64,000 nucleotides of DNA, taken from Ilumatobacter coccineus YM16-304 (GTDB taxonomy: Bacteria; Actinomycetota; Acidimicrobiia; Acidimicrobiales; Ilumatobacteraceae). Made by a program: the position numbers and the translations under genes. The stretch covers positions 2,418,001 through 2,482,000 of the forward strand of contig NC_020520.1 of the NCBI RefSeq assembly GCF_000348785.1, written 5' to 3'. Below, piece after piece: positions 36,393-44,483 of the stretch (position 1 is the stretch's first letter; each line of letters starts with the position of its first letter). A model generated the notes under the pieces. It saw only the letters and a program-made list of their open reading frames with translations. It had not been told where the DNA came from and searched no databases.

Positions 36393-37745
36393 ATGTCCAC
36401 CATCATCAGTCAAGGATTCACTCCGATGCCAGAAACCGAGATTCGTTTGGGGGTTGTGGGGACTGGTTATGTCGGTCTCACGACGGGTGCGTGTTTTGCG
36501 CACATGGGGCATCGTGTGGTGTGTGGTGACATCGATCAGCGCAAGGTCGATCTGTTGAACGACGGTCACATTCCGATCGTGGAGGATGGGCTGGAGCAGA
36601 TCGTGAACGATGCTCGCGGTGTTGGTCGGTTGGAGTTCGTGTTGGGGTCGCAGGCGGCCGCCACCGATGCCGACATCGTGTTCTTGTGTGTGCCGACGCC
36701 TCAGGGTGATGATGGGAGTGCGGATTTGTCGTACATCCAGCAGGCGGCGCGTGAGATCGCTCCGATCTTGAAGCCGGGTGCGGTGGTGGTGAACAAGTCG
36801 ACGGTTCCGGTGGGGTCGACGGTTGCGGTGGAGCGTGAGTTGCAGCGTGATGATGTGTTCGTGGTGTCGAATCCGGAGTTCTTGCGGGAGGGCACTGCGG
36901 TTCGTGATTTCTTGCAGCCTGATCGTGTGGTGATTGGTTCTGCGGATCGTGGTGCGGCGGAGAAGGTTGCTGAGTTGTATGACTCGATCGACACGCCGAT
37001 CATCATCACCGATCCGGCGTCGGCGGAGACGATCAAGTACGCGGCGAACGGGTTCTTGGCGATGAAGATCTCGTTCGTGAACGCGGTTGCGGCGATGTGT
37101 GAAGCGGTTGGTGCTGATGTTGCTGCGGTGGTCGACGGGATTGGTTCCGATACTCGTATCGGTGGTCAGTTCTTGAAGCCGGGCCCTGGTTGGGGTGGTT
37201 CGTGTTTCCCGAAGGATTCGCGTGCGTTGGTGAAGATCGCCGAGGAGCACGGGTACAACTTCTCGATGATGAAGGGTGTCATCGATGTGAACACCGAGCA
37301 GCGTGGTCGGATGATCGACAAGGTCGCGAAAGCGGTTGGTCGTCATCATTCGAATCTGTCGGGTGTGACGGTCGGTGCGATGGGCTTGACGTTCAAGGCT
37401 GGCACCGATGATTTGCGTGAGTCGCCGGCGATGGCGATCATTGCGGATCTGCGTCGTGCTGGTGCTCGTGTGCGGGCGTTCGATCCGACGACGTGTGGTG
37501 AGTTGTCGCCGCATCAGGAATCGACGCTCGACGGCATCGAGTTGACCAAGGAGTTGATCGATGTTGCTGATGGTGCTGATGTGATCTGTGTGTTCACCGA
37601 GTGGCCCGAGTTCGCGAAGGTCGATCTCGATCAGGTCGCGGCGCGGGCCGGTGCGGGTACGACGGTGGTCGACATGCGCAACCTGTTCGACCCGTTCGCC
37701 GTCAAGTCCGCCGGTCTCGGCTACGACGGCGTCGGCCGCAACTGA
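36393..37745 (+). CDS. ugd: UDP-glucose/GDP-mannose dehydrogenase family protein (UDP-glucose 6-dehydrogenase)
   Basis: A 450-residue NAD-dependent enzyme that oxidises UDP-glucose to UDP-glucuronate. The NAD site VVGTGYVGL, the central [10 protein letters not shown], the SNPEFLREG substrate loop and the catalytic Cys in GGSCFPKD are all present, and length is normal. The next gene, a UDP-glucuronate decarboxylase, would use the product. Codon use is strikingly different from the surroundings: between about 36430 and 37640 third positions favour G and T (CGT, GAT, TTG, GTT) instead of C. The last ~30 codons return to the local style. This suggests transfer or recombination. ATG 36393 is preferred over 36426 because GAAGG lies upstream. 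Confidence 0.93.
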   Translation: MSTIISQGFTPMPETEIRLGVVGTGYVGLTTGACFAHMGHRVVCGDIDQRKVDLLNDGHIPIVEDGLEQIVNDARGVGRLEFVLGSQAAATDADIVFLCVPTPQGDDGSADLSYIQQAAREIAPILKPGAVVVNKSTVPVGSTVAVERELQRDDVFVVSNPEFLREGTAVRDFLQPDRVVIGSADRGAAEKVAELYDSIDTPIIITDPASAETIKYAANGFLAMKISFVNAVAAMCEAVGADVAAVVDGIGSDTRIGGQFLKPGPGWGGSCFPKDSRALVKIAEEHGYNFSMMKGVIDVNTEQRGRMIDKVAKAVGRHHSNLSGVTVGAMGLTFKAGTDDLRESPAMAIIADLRRAGARVRAFDPTTCGELSPHQESTLDGIELTKELIDVADGADVICVFTEWPEFAKVDLDQVAARAGAGTTVVDMRNLFDPFAVKSAGLGYDGVGRN

Positions 37746-37800
37746 CCGTCACCCTCGTGTTCACCCTGTTCACGACACCGACCCAGAGGAAGTGCACAAC

Positions 37801-38736
37801 ATGAGAGTCGTCGTCGCCGGTGGTGCCGGGTTCCTCGGGTCGCATCTCTGCGACGCATTGCTCGAACGAGGCGACGCGGTCGTCTGCGTCGACAACTACG
37901 TCACCGGAAGCCCCGACAACGTGGCGCACCTCGTCGGCCGGCCCGGCTTCGAACTCACGAAGCAAGACATCACCGAGAGCTTCGTCGTCGAAGGCGACGT
38001 CGACGCGGTGATGAACCTCGCGAGCCCGGCGTCGCCGAAGGACTACTACGAACTCCCGATCGAGACCCTCGACGTCGGCAGCATCGGCACCCGCAACCTG
38101 CTCGAACTCGCTCGGGTCAACGACGCCCGGTTCTTCATGGCGTCGACGAGCGAGGTGTACGGCGACCCGGCCGTCCACCCGCAGACCGAGGACTACTGGG
38201 GCAACGTCAACCCCATCGGCAAACGGTCGATGTACGACGAGGCGAAGCGCTTCTCCGAGGCACTCACGTTCGCGTACCACCGCAAGCACGACGTCGCGAT
38301 CCGAGTCGTGCGGATCTTCAACACCTACGGGCCACGCATGCAACCCGACGACGGACGCGTGGTGTCGAACTTCATCACGCAGGCGCTCCGAGGTGAGCCG
38401 CTCACCATCTACGGCGACGGCCAACAGACCCGGAGCTTCTGCTACGTGGCCGATGAGATCCGCGGCTTCCTCGCGCTGCTCGACAGCGACGAGACCGGCC
38501 CGATCAACATCGGCAACCCGGGTGAGTTCACCATGCTCGAACTCGCTGAGCTCGTCACCGAACTCACCGGCAACGACGCCGGCATCGTCTTCGAGCCGCT
38601 CCCGTCCGACGATCCGAAGCAGCGCAAGCCCGACATCTCCCAGGCCGCCGAGAAGCTCGGCTGGGAACCGTCGATCGAACTCCGCGAGGGCCTCACCCGC
38701 ACAATCGAGTTCTTCCGCACCGCCCTCGCCCTCTGA
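37801..38736 (+). CDS. UDP-glucuronate decarboxylase (UDP-xylose synthase), NAD-dependent SDR
   Basis: A 311-residue extended SDR. The start [19 protein letters not shown] holds the NAD site, STSEVYGDP supplies the Ser/Thr, and Tyr/Lys are in SMYDEAKR. The pattern [11 protein letters not shown] and [16 protein letters not shown] are distinguishing marks of UDP-xylose synthases. It would decarboxylate UDP-glucuronate from Ugd to UDP-xylose, a precursor for the polymer built by this locus. ATG 37801 starts the first beta strand, 55 nt after ugd. Codon use is normal for the window, unlike ugd. Two 25-bp palindromes follow the stop. Confidence 0.92.
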   Translation: MRVVVAGGAGFLGSHLCDALLERGDAVVCVDNYVTGSPDNVAHLVGRPGFELTKQDITESFVVEGDVDAVMNLASPASPKDYYELPIETLDVGSIGTRNLLELARVNDARFFMASTSEVYGDPAVHPQTEDYWGNVNPIGKRSMYDEAKRFSEALTFAYHRKHDVAIRVVRIFNTYGPRMQPDDGRVVSNFITQALRGEPLTIYGDGQQTRSFCYVADEIRGFLALLDSDETGPINIGNPGEFTMLELAELVTELTGNDAGIVFEPLPSDDPKQRKPDISQAAEKLGWEPSIELREGLTRTIEFFRTALAL

Positions 38737-38746
38737 CCCACCCGCA

Positions 38747-38801
38747 TCATCCGGTGTCTGACACCCGATGACGCCGTCATTCGGTGTCTGACACCGGATG
38801 A
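38747..38801. repeat. Pair of 25-bp REP-like palindromes (copies 1 and 2)
   Basis: Two copies, at 38747-38771 and 38777-38801, share the core GGTGTCTGACACC with imperfect flanks TCATC/GATGA or TCATTC/GGATGA. They lie between the convergent decarboxylase and lipoprotein genes, where they may also stop transcription. Confidence 0.9.
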
Positions 38802-38809
38802 CGCACGGG

Positions 38810-39913
38810 TCAGTTCGTGATCGTGATCTGGGTGGGGGTCGACGTCAGTTCGGCGTTCCCGTCGCCGGTGGAATGCTGCACCCGGGCCACCAGCGTGTAT
38901 TCGCCGGGTGGAAGTTCGGAGCCGAGTGCCGGGTCGCACGACGCCGTGCTCACCACCACCGGCAGTTGGCTGGATTCGCCGGGAGCGAGATCGACCCCGA
39001 TGCCTTCGAGCGTCATCGCTGCGCGCCCCGACACCACGCTGCCGTCGAGATCGAGGAGCACGCCCTGGCTCGCTCCCGAGCCGAAGCTGATCGATTCATC
39101 GCCGGTGTTGGTGAGGGTCGCCGTGAGGCTCAGCGCTGCGAGGCCGGTCGTGTCGAGCGGGCCAGCGGGTGGGTCGATGGTGATGTCGAGTCCGTCGAGC
39201 TCGTTCTGCGTCGGTGGCGGCTCACATGTCGACTCGGCGTCGCCGATCGGATAGGGCAGTTCTCCGACCAGGAGGATGATCGCATCGCCGTATCGGGCGT
39301 CGAGTTCGGCCGCAAGGTCCTCCTCGCCGGCCATGAGCTGGACCTCGAGCCCTCTGGCGCTGCGACCGATGCTGAGAAATCGTCCGGCGAGTTCGTCGAG
39401 CAGCGTCGCCTCGATCGCAGCGACGTCGACGGCCGAGGCCCCGGTCTGGCACACGATCAGCTCGTCGGGGAACTCGACCAGATCGCTCAGCGCCGAACGG
39501 TGGACGTCGAGATCGGCGGTGAAGGAGGCGAACACCGACGCATCTCCCGCACCGTGCCAGATCATCCCGGAGGTGCCGAACTGATCGGGATGGTCGCCGC
39601 CGTAGGCCATCACCTGACCGAGCATCGGTTCGAGCCGTGACGACTCGGCGACCATCGCGTCCTGCCCGCCGGTGAGGTCTGCTGCAGATTCCGGACACGG
39701 CTCGGTCACGACGGGACCGTCCACCGAGCCCAACGGTTCGTCGAGCACCGTGCGAGCCGGAACCAACGTGGTCACCGATGGCATCGCGGTCGGAGCGGGA
39801 GCCGGAACCTGATCGCCCGACGGGGCCGACGACCCGCACGCCCCAGCGCCCAACACGGCGATCGCAACGACGACGGTCGACCCCAGCGAGCGATGGCGAC
39901 GCAACGACGGCAT
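38810..39913 (-). CDS. Hypothetical secreted lipoprotein
   Basis: A 367-residue protein I do not recognise. The N-terminus is a lipoprotein signal: SLGSTVVVAIAVLGAGAC, Cys at about residue 27, then a Pro/Ala/Thr linker. The body has two parts: ~110-230, with HGAGDASVFASFTADLDVHRSALSDLV and a Cys, and ~240-367, with an immunoglobulin-like beta pattern (LSLTATLTNTGDESISFGSG...PPGEYTLVARVQHSTGDG). The latter resembles small adhesive or cell-wall beta-sandwich domains. The start is ATG 39913, since the earlier in-frame codon at 39943 falls inside a palindromic repeat. It is framed by two pairs of palindromes and may be a cassette inserted in the polysaccharide locus. Confidence 0.65.
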   Translation of the reverse strand: MPSLRRHRSLGSTVVVAIAVLGAGACGSSAPSGDQVPAPAPTAMPSVTTLVPARTVLDEPLGSVDGPVVTEPCPESAADLTGGQDAMVAESSRLEPMLGQVMAYGGDHPDQFGTSGMIWHGAGDASVFASFTADLDVHRSALSDLVEFPDELIVCQTGASAVDVAAIEATLLDELAGRFLSIGRSARGLEVQLMAGEEDLAAELDARYGDAIILLVGELPYPIGDAESTCEPPPTQNELDGLDITIDPPAGPLDTTGLAALSLTATLTNTGDESISFGSGASQGVLLDLDGSVVSGRAAMTLEGIGVDLAPGESSQLPVVVSTASCDPALGSELPPGEYTLVARVQHSTGDGNAELTSTPTQITITN

Positions 39914-39939
39914 CCGCCGATGCTCCCACGCCCTGCCCG

Positions 39940-39993
39940 TCATCTGGTGTCAGACACCAGATGATGCGTCACACGGTGTCTGACACCAGATGA
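39940..39993. repeat. Pair of 25-bp REP-like palindromes (copies 3 and 4)
   Basis: Copy 3 (39940-39964) is a perfect palindrome with core GGTGTCAGACACC between TCATCT and AGATGA. Copy 4 (39969-39993) has the core GGTGTCTGACACC and overlaps the last codons and stop of the flippase-polymerase gene, so it codes for the residues HLVSDTV at its C-terminus. Confidence 0.92.
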
Positions 39994-42782
39994 CGGGGGT
40001 CGGCGGGGATGGGGTCGGCGGGTTGGTCGAACGACTGCGACTCACGGCGGATCGTGCAGAGCCACGCGACCATGAGGAAGAGCCAGATGGCGCTCACGTT
40101 GACGCCGGCACCGAGCCCCTCGGTCGTGACGCTGTTGATCAGACTCGAGATGAACATGCCGAGCAGGATGCCGTGATCGGCCTTGAGCGAGCCGCAGGCG
40201 CCGCTCATCGGCGTGTCGGATCGAGCGAGCCGGCCGATGCGGGCGATGACCACGCCGACGGCGACGAGGAGTCCGATCCACCAGATCAGCCCGGCGAGCC
40301 CGGCATCGATCATCACGTTGATCAGCGCGTTGTGCGCTCCGCCGAGTCCGGTCTCGTCGAAGAAGACGCCCTTCGCCGACGTGAAGCCGAGGCCGTGGAG
40401 CGGGCGTCCGACGAAGGCCTCCCAGGCGAGCGTCCAGATCTCGGTCCGCCGGTTGAACGTGCCGATCTTCTCGGCGCTCTCACCGCGAGTCAGGAACTCG
40501 AGGATCGGGCCACCGAACGCGAGCGAGAACGCGCCACCGGCCACCAGGCTGCCGAGCACCAACTGGGGCTTCGCTCGCTGGCCGAGCAGCACCCAGGCCA
40601 TGACCGCCACGGCGACGAGCGCACCACCGATCGATCCACGAGTGCGGGTGGCGAGCAGGAACACGGTCTGGAACACGAGCAGCGCGCCGTACACCCAGCG
40701 AGGCCACGGAAGACGGATCCGCATACCGGGCTGACCCATCGTGAGCCAGATGCCGAAGAGCATCGGTACCGAGAGCGCGAGCATCGACCCGGCGCTGACG
40801 CTGTGCACGTAGAGCCACGTGAAGCGGCCCTCCTGCGGGCCCGTCGTGGGGGCGACGTAGGCGAGCCCGGCGAGGATCGACACCGAGATCAGGACGATCC
40901 AGCCGTGCACCAGCTTCGTGATCATCGACAGTCGTCCGTCGGTGGCGATGACGTGGAGCAGCGCCCCGATGATGACGAGTTGCACCGCTCGCGCCATGGC
41001 GAGGAACGGGAACGTCGAGTAGAGCGCGCTTGCTGCGGTCGTGAGGATGTACCCCCACATCGCGACGATCAACGGGGTGAGCCGTGGGCGAGTCGGGGCG
41101 AGGCGGTACACCGCCCAGGCTCCGACGAGGGCGTACATGCCGAGTTCGACGGCGATCATGATGTCGATCGATCCGCCCAACGCGTCGTCGATCGCACGCC
41201 GTCGGAACTTGTACTCGGTGGCGACGATCAACACCAGCGGCAGCAGCCAGAGGAACCGGTCGACGTCTCGGCGCGACGTCGGCTCCGGCTCGTCGGCTGG
41301 GACGTAGGCAGTCCGCGGGTTGACCGCCGAGACGAGTCGGCGCAGCCCCGACCGTTCGGGCATCGGCCACACCGAAGCGGCGGCGCCGTGAGCGACGGCG
41401 AGCGTCGCGGCAGGTGCTGCGGTCGAGCCGGTGGCGACGGGTTGCCACACGATGGGCGGCAGATCGTCGATGTCGCCGATCGACTCGTCGTCACCGCGCG
41501 GTGCCACCAGGATCGGTGGGGGAGGCGCCGACACGTCGGCGATCGAGTCGATGCTCGGGGGAGCGAGTACCGCATCGGGGGCGGGGAGGAGGCCCAGGCG
41601 GCGAAGCAGCAGCGCCGCGCCGAGGAACGTGCCGATCGCCAGACCGAGTGGCACCCACTCGACGAGACCGACGACGGCGAAGACCGCGGCCAGCGCCACA
41701 CCGGCGACCGCGTCGATCACTCGCACGTTGAAGGCGAGGCGTGATCGGCCACGGGCGACGAGCGCGTTGCCCACCGGCACTCCGGCACCGAAGCCGACCG
41801 AGTACAGCGTCCAGGCCAGCAGCGACGCGATCGAGATCGCGGCGGTCTCGTCGGTGAGCAGGTCGGTGAGCGGTGAACGGAGAACGATCGCGAACACGCC
41901 GTAGGCGGCAGCGAGCGCGCCGACGATCGCCATCGCGACCGGCACCGCCGGTCGGAACGACTTGCCGGCCTTCGCCTGGGTCGAATAGGTGGGGAGCAGG
42001 TAGACGCCGGCACCATTGACGACGGTGAGGACGGGTGCCAGCAGGAGCCGAGCCGCTTCGAGTTGACCCAGCGCCTCGTACGATGCCGCGCCGATCACGA
42101 TGGCTCGCACGAGCGCCTGGCTACCGGGGCGGAGGCCGACCTGAGCCGACCGCCACACGGCGAACGACGCGACGTCGCGCATCCGAGACGGGCCGAGGAT
42201 GCCGCGGCTGAGTTCGACCGTGGGAAGTTGGGTGACGCCGAGGCCGATGGCGACGATGGCCCCGGCGAGCAGGGCCACGACGAGCGTCTCGAGCGTGAAG
42301 CTGCCACCGGTGAGCAGGACGAAGCCGACGAGTCCGAACGATCCGCAGGCGAACGCCGCATCGTTGGCGACGAGTTTCCAGAACTCGCGCCGAGCGATGA
42401 GCAACCGCCGCATGGTCTCTTCGAGGACCCACGCGACCGACGCAAGACCGAACAGCACCGCCGTGGTCCGGTCGACACCGGCCACCGGCAGCGAGAGCAC
42501 CGTCGAGAACAGGAACACGAGCCCGACGATCGACACCTGCGATCGGACGAGGGCTCGCCGGATACCCGGATCGAAGCGATCGAGCACGGTCAGCGAATCG
42601 CCGAGCCAACCGCTCTGCACCGAGTTGATCGTGATCAGGATGCCGAAGAGGACGGCGAATGCACCGAGCCCGTCGGTGCCCAACTCGCGCAGGGCGATGA
42701 GCTGTAGGACGAGGCTGGAGCCGGCGACGATGCCCTGCGAGAGGATCGCCGCGACAGGACGCGAGCGGCGATCAGCGGCCAT
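39969..42782 (-). CDS. Fused polysaccharide flippase-polymerase (Wzx-Wzy in one chain)
   Basis: A 937-residue integral membrane protein. Residues ~1-410 read as a lipid-linked-oligosaccharide flippase of the MATE/Wzx type: about 12 helices, opening with ILSQGIVAGSSLVLQLIALRELGTDGLG. A cytoplasmic Pro/Asp-rich linker of ~100 residues (about 410-510) follows. Residues ~510-937 match the O-antigen polymerase/ligase type: another set of helices with a large extracytoplasmic loop around TRGESAEKIGTFNRRTEIWTLAWEAFVGRPLHGLGF and the partner motif GGAHNALINVMIDAG. The two activities, normally separate genes, are thus joined. The chain-length gene upstream overlaps by 11 nt. Its last codons are donated by a palindromic repeat. 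Confidence 0.85.
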   Translation of the reverse strand: MAADRRSRPVAAILSQGIVAGSSLVLQLIALRELGTDGLGAFAVLFGILITINSVQSGWLGDSLTVLDRFDPGIRRALVRSQVSIVGLVFLFSTVLSLPVAGVDRTTAVLFGLASVAWVLEETMRRLLIARREFWKLVANDAAFACGSFGLVGFVLLTGGSFTLETLVVALLAGAIVAIGLGVTQLPTVELSRGILGPSRMRDVASFAVWRSAQVGLRPGSQALVRAIVIGAASYEALGQLEAARLLLAPVLTVVNGAGVYLLPTYSTQAKAGKSFRPAVPVAMAIVGALAAAYGVFAIVLRSPLTDLLTDETAAISIASLLAWTLYSVGFGAGVPVGNALVARGRSRLAFNVRVIDAVAGVALAAVFAVVGLVEWVPLGLAIGTFLGAALLLRRLGLLPAPDAVLAPPSIDSIADVSAPPPPILVAPRGDDESIGDIDDLPPIVWQPVATGSTAAPAATLAVAHGAAASVWPMPERSGLRRLVSAVNPRTAYVPADEPEPTSRRDVDRFLWLLPLVLIVATEYKFRRRAIDDALGGSIDIMIAVELGMYALVGAWAVYRLAPTRPRLTPLIVAMWGYILTTAASALYSTFPFLAMARAVQLVIIGALLHVIATDGRLSMITKLVHGWIVLISVSILAGLAYVAPTTGPQEGRFTWLYVHSVSAGSMLALSVPMLFGIWLTMGQPGMRIRLPWPRWVYGALLVFQTVFLLATRTRGSIGGALVAVAVMAWVLLGQRAKPQLVLGSLVAGGAFSLAFGGPILEFLTRGESAEKIGTFNRRTEIWTLAWEAFVGRPLHGLGFTSAKGVFFDETGLGGAHNALINVMIDAGLAGLIWWIGLLVAVGVVIARIGRLARSDTPMSGACGSLKADHGILLGMFISSLINSVTTEGLGAGVNVSAIWLFLMVAWLCTIRRESQSFDQPADPIPADPRHLVSDTV

Positions 42783-44265
42783 GTTCTGCGCGGTGGTCGA
42801 ACACCACGCCGATCGTGGGGGTCCGGAGCACTTCGAGGCGCTGGCGGACCGTGTCGAGGTCGTGTGTCTCCGACCCGCTGTCGACGAGCATCACGACGCC
42901 GTCGGCAGCGCTCGCGAGCGCCGATCCGTCGGCCGCGGTCAGCAGCGGCGGAATCGCGACCAGCACCAGGTCGTAGCGGCTCTTGAACGCCGTCATCGCC
43001 TCACGACCCTGATGCGAACGGAACAGACTCGACGGATCGTCGATCGGGCGACCGCCGGTGACGAGGTCGAGCGTTGCAGCCCCGCCGACGCCGATCGAGC
43101 GGCGCACTTCCTCGAAGCTCGCGAGTCCGGCGAGGAGTTCGGTGAGCCCACCGTTGGTCTGGTCGACACCGAACAGGCGACTGAGACGACGTCCGTCGGT
43201 GTCGCCGTCGACGACGAGGACCCGGCGGCCTTCGCGAGCCGATGCCGTGGCCATACGGGCAACGGTCTCGGCCGAGTGCGAACTGGGTCGAGCGGTACCG
43301 GCCAGCAGGATGCCACCGTCGGGATGCACCGCGCCGAGGCTGGTGGCGAGCAGTTGATACGCAGCTCCCGGGGGAGTGGCCGGAGCGAACGGCTCGGCCG
43401 GGTTGGCGACGATCTCGCCGAGCAGCGGCGAGCGGAGCGAGGCGGTGGCGTCGGATCCGGAGGTGACGACCGGGCGTCGGCCGGCCCGGAACCAAGCGAG
43501 CGCCGCCACGGCGAAGCCGGCGAACAGCAGACCGGCGAGGCCGAACTGGACGGCGGGCACGATGCGCGAATCCTCCTCGACCATCGGCGGCTCGACGAAT
43601 TCCACACCGCTGCCGAAGAGCGCAGCATTGGAGCGGATCTGGCCGATCTCGATGTCGATCGAGGCGATCGAGCTGGCCTGGGCCTCGGCGTCGGCAATCA
43701 GACGGTCGCGTTCGGCGAACAACGACGACACCTTGATCTCGGCGCGCTCGTTGACGTCGTCGATGGTGAGCGCGACGTACTGCTCGATCACCTCGTTGCA
43801 GATGCGCAGCGCTCGGGCGGGCTCGGTGGTGGTGCAGTCGATCCGCACGTCGGAGGTCGCTGTGGGGCTGGCGGCGACGACCTCGTCGAGGGTGTCGAGA
43901 TCTTCGGCCGGGATCGAGGGATCGTCGGCCCGTGCCTCGTCGATCGCCTCGACGACGTTCGCGAGCACGTTCGCCGACTGGGCGAACTCGGCGCGCTGTC
44001 GTGCGTATCGCTCCAGGTCAGCAGGGTTGCTCGAACCATCGCGGAAGATCGAGGTGCCTCGGGGATCGGTGAGGTACACGGTGGCGGACGCCGTCGACGT
44101 GCCGCTCGTGGCGAGTGCGGCCAGACCGGCCAGGACGCCGATGACGAGCGTGATCGGAACCGTCCAGGCACGAAACCGCCAGAACGCCTCGACAGGGCCG
44201 ATTCCAGACGAGCCGCCGCTGAACGTCGCAGGGGTCGCTGAGGTAGGGGGCGCGGGCGTGTTCAT
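42772..44265 (-). CDS. Wzz/Wzc-like chain-length protein with a degenerate tyrosine-kinase domain
   Basis: A 497-residue polysaccharide co-polymerase. TM1 is near residues 34-52 and TM2 near 230-255. Between them an extracytoplasmic helical domain carries the coiled segment SSLFAERDRLIADAEAQASSIASIDIEIGQI. The C-terminal ~200 residues have the BY-kinase/CpsD fold, with Walker A' as VLVVDGDTDG, but the P-loop (about residues 321-332) reads GTARPSSHSAET. The Lys-Ser/Thr needed for ATP is missing, and there is no Tyr-rich tail. Kinase activity is therefore unlikely; it may act as a scaffold. The ATG at 44265 follows a FliA-like promoter. Confidence 0.82.
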   Translation of the reverse strand: MNTPAPPTSATPATFSGGSSGIGPVEAFWRFRAWTVPITLVIGVLAGLAALATSGTSTASATVYLTDPRGTSIFRDGSSNPADLERYARQRAEFAQSANVLANVVEAIDEARADDPSIPAEDLDTLDEVVAASPTATSDVRIDCTTTEPARALRICNEVIEQYVALTIDDVNERAEIKVSSLFAERDRLIADAEAQASSIASIDIEIGQIRSNAALFGSGVEFVEPPMVEEDSRIVPAVQFGLAGLLFAGFAVAALAWFRAGRRPVVTSGSDATASLRSPLLGEIVANPAEPFAPATPPGAAYQLLATSLGAVHPDGGILLAGTARPSSHSAETVARMATASAREGRRVLVVDGDTDGRRLSRLFGVDQTNGGLTELLAGLASFEEVRRSIGVGGAATLDLVTGGRPIDDPSSLFRSHQGREAMTAFKSRYDLVLVAIPPLLTAADGSALASAADGVVMLVDSGSETHDLDTVRQRLEVLRTPTIGVVFDHRAEHGR

Positions 44266-44275
44266 GATGAGATGT

Positions 44276-44303
44276 GATCGACCGTTCTGAGCTCGTTCTT
44301 GAG
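44276..44303 (-). promoter_or_regulatory. FliA/WhiG-like promoter candidate before the chain-length gene
   Basis: On the minus strand CTCA (44303-44300) is followed after 17 nt by GTCGATC (44282-44276), ending 10 nt before the ATG at 44265. Spacing equals that of the divergent promoter at 44445-44472. Confidence 0.5.
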
Positions 44304-44444
44304 CCTTTGTTGAGAGTTGCACTCCGTCTCGAGGGAGCGAAGTGCCAGTCCATCGGGCCGGCGTGACCGACCACTCCCTCCCGGCGAGGAGTTCACGAAA
44401 CCTTGACGGCGTTGCGTGCTGGGCCTGACAGCTGTCTCAATAGT

Positions 44445-44472
44445 CTCAAGAAAGGCGGGCCGACTGCCGAAG
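44445..44472 (+). promoter_or_regulatory. FliA/WhiG-like promoter candidate before the fibrinogen-like gene
   Basis: CTCA (44445-44448), 17 nt, then GCCGAAG (44466-44472), ending 11 nt before ATG 44484. This is the closest match in the window to the pattern CTCA-N15-17-GCCGA that I recall for actinobacterial FliA promoters. Confidence 0.55.
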
Positions 44473-44483
44473 GATGGACGGGT

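Noticed and set aside
36387-37514. A 375-codon frame antisense to ugd, rich in Thr, Arg and His
   Set aside because: It arises from the unusual G/T third-position bias of ugd. It contains no motif, and ugd itself is complete with all active-site residues.
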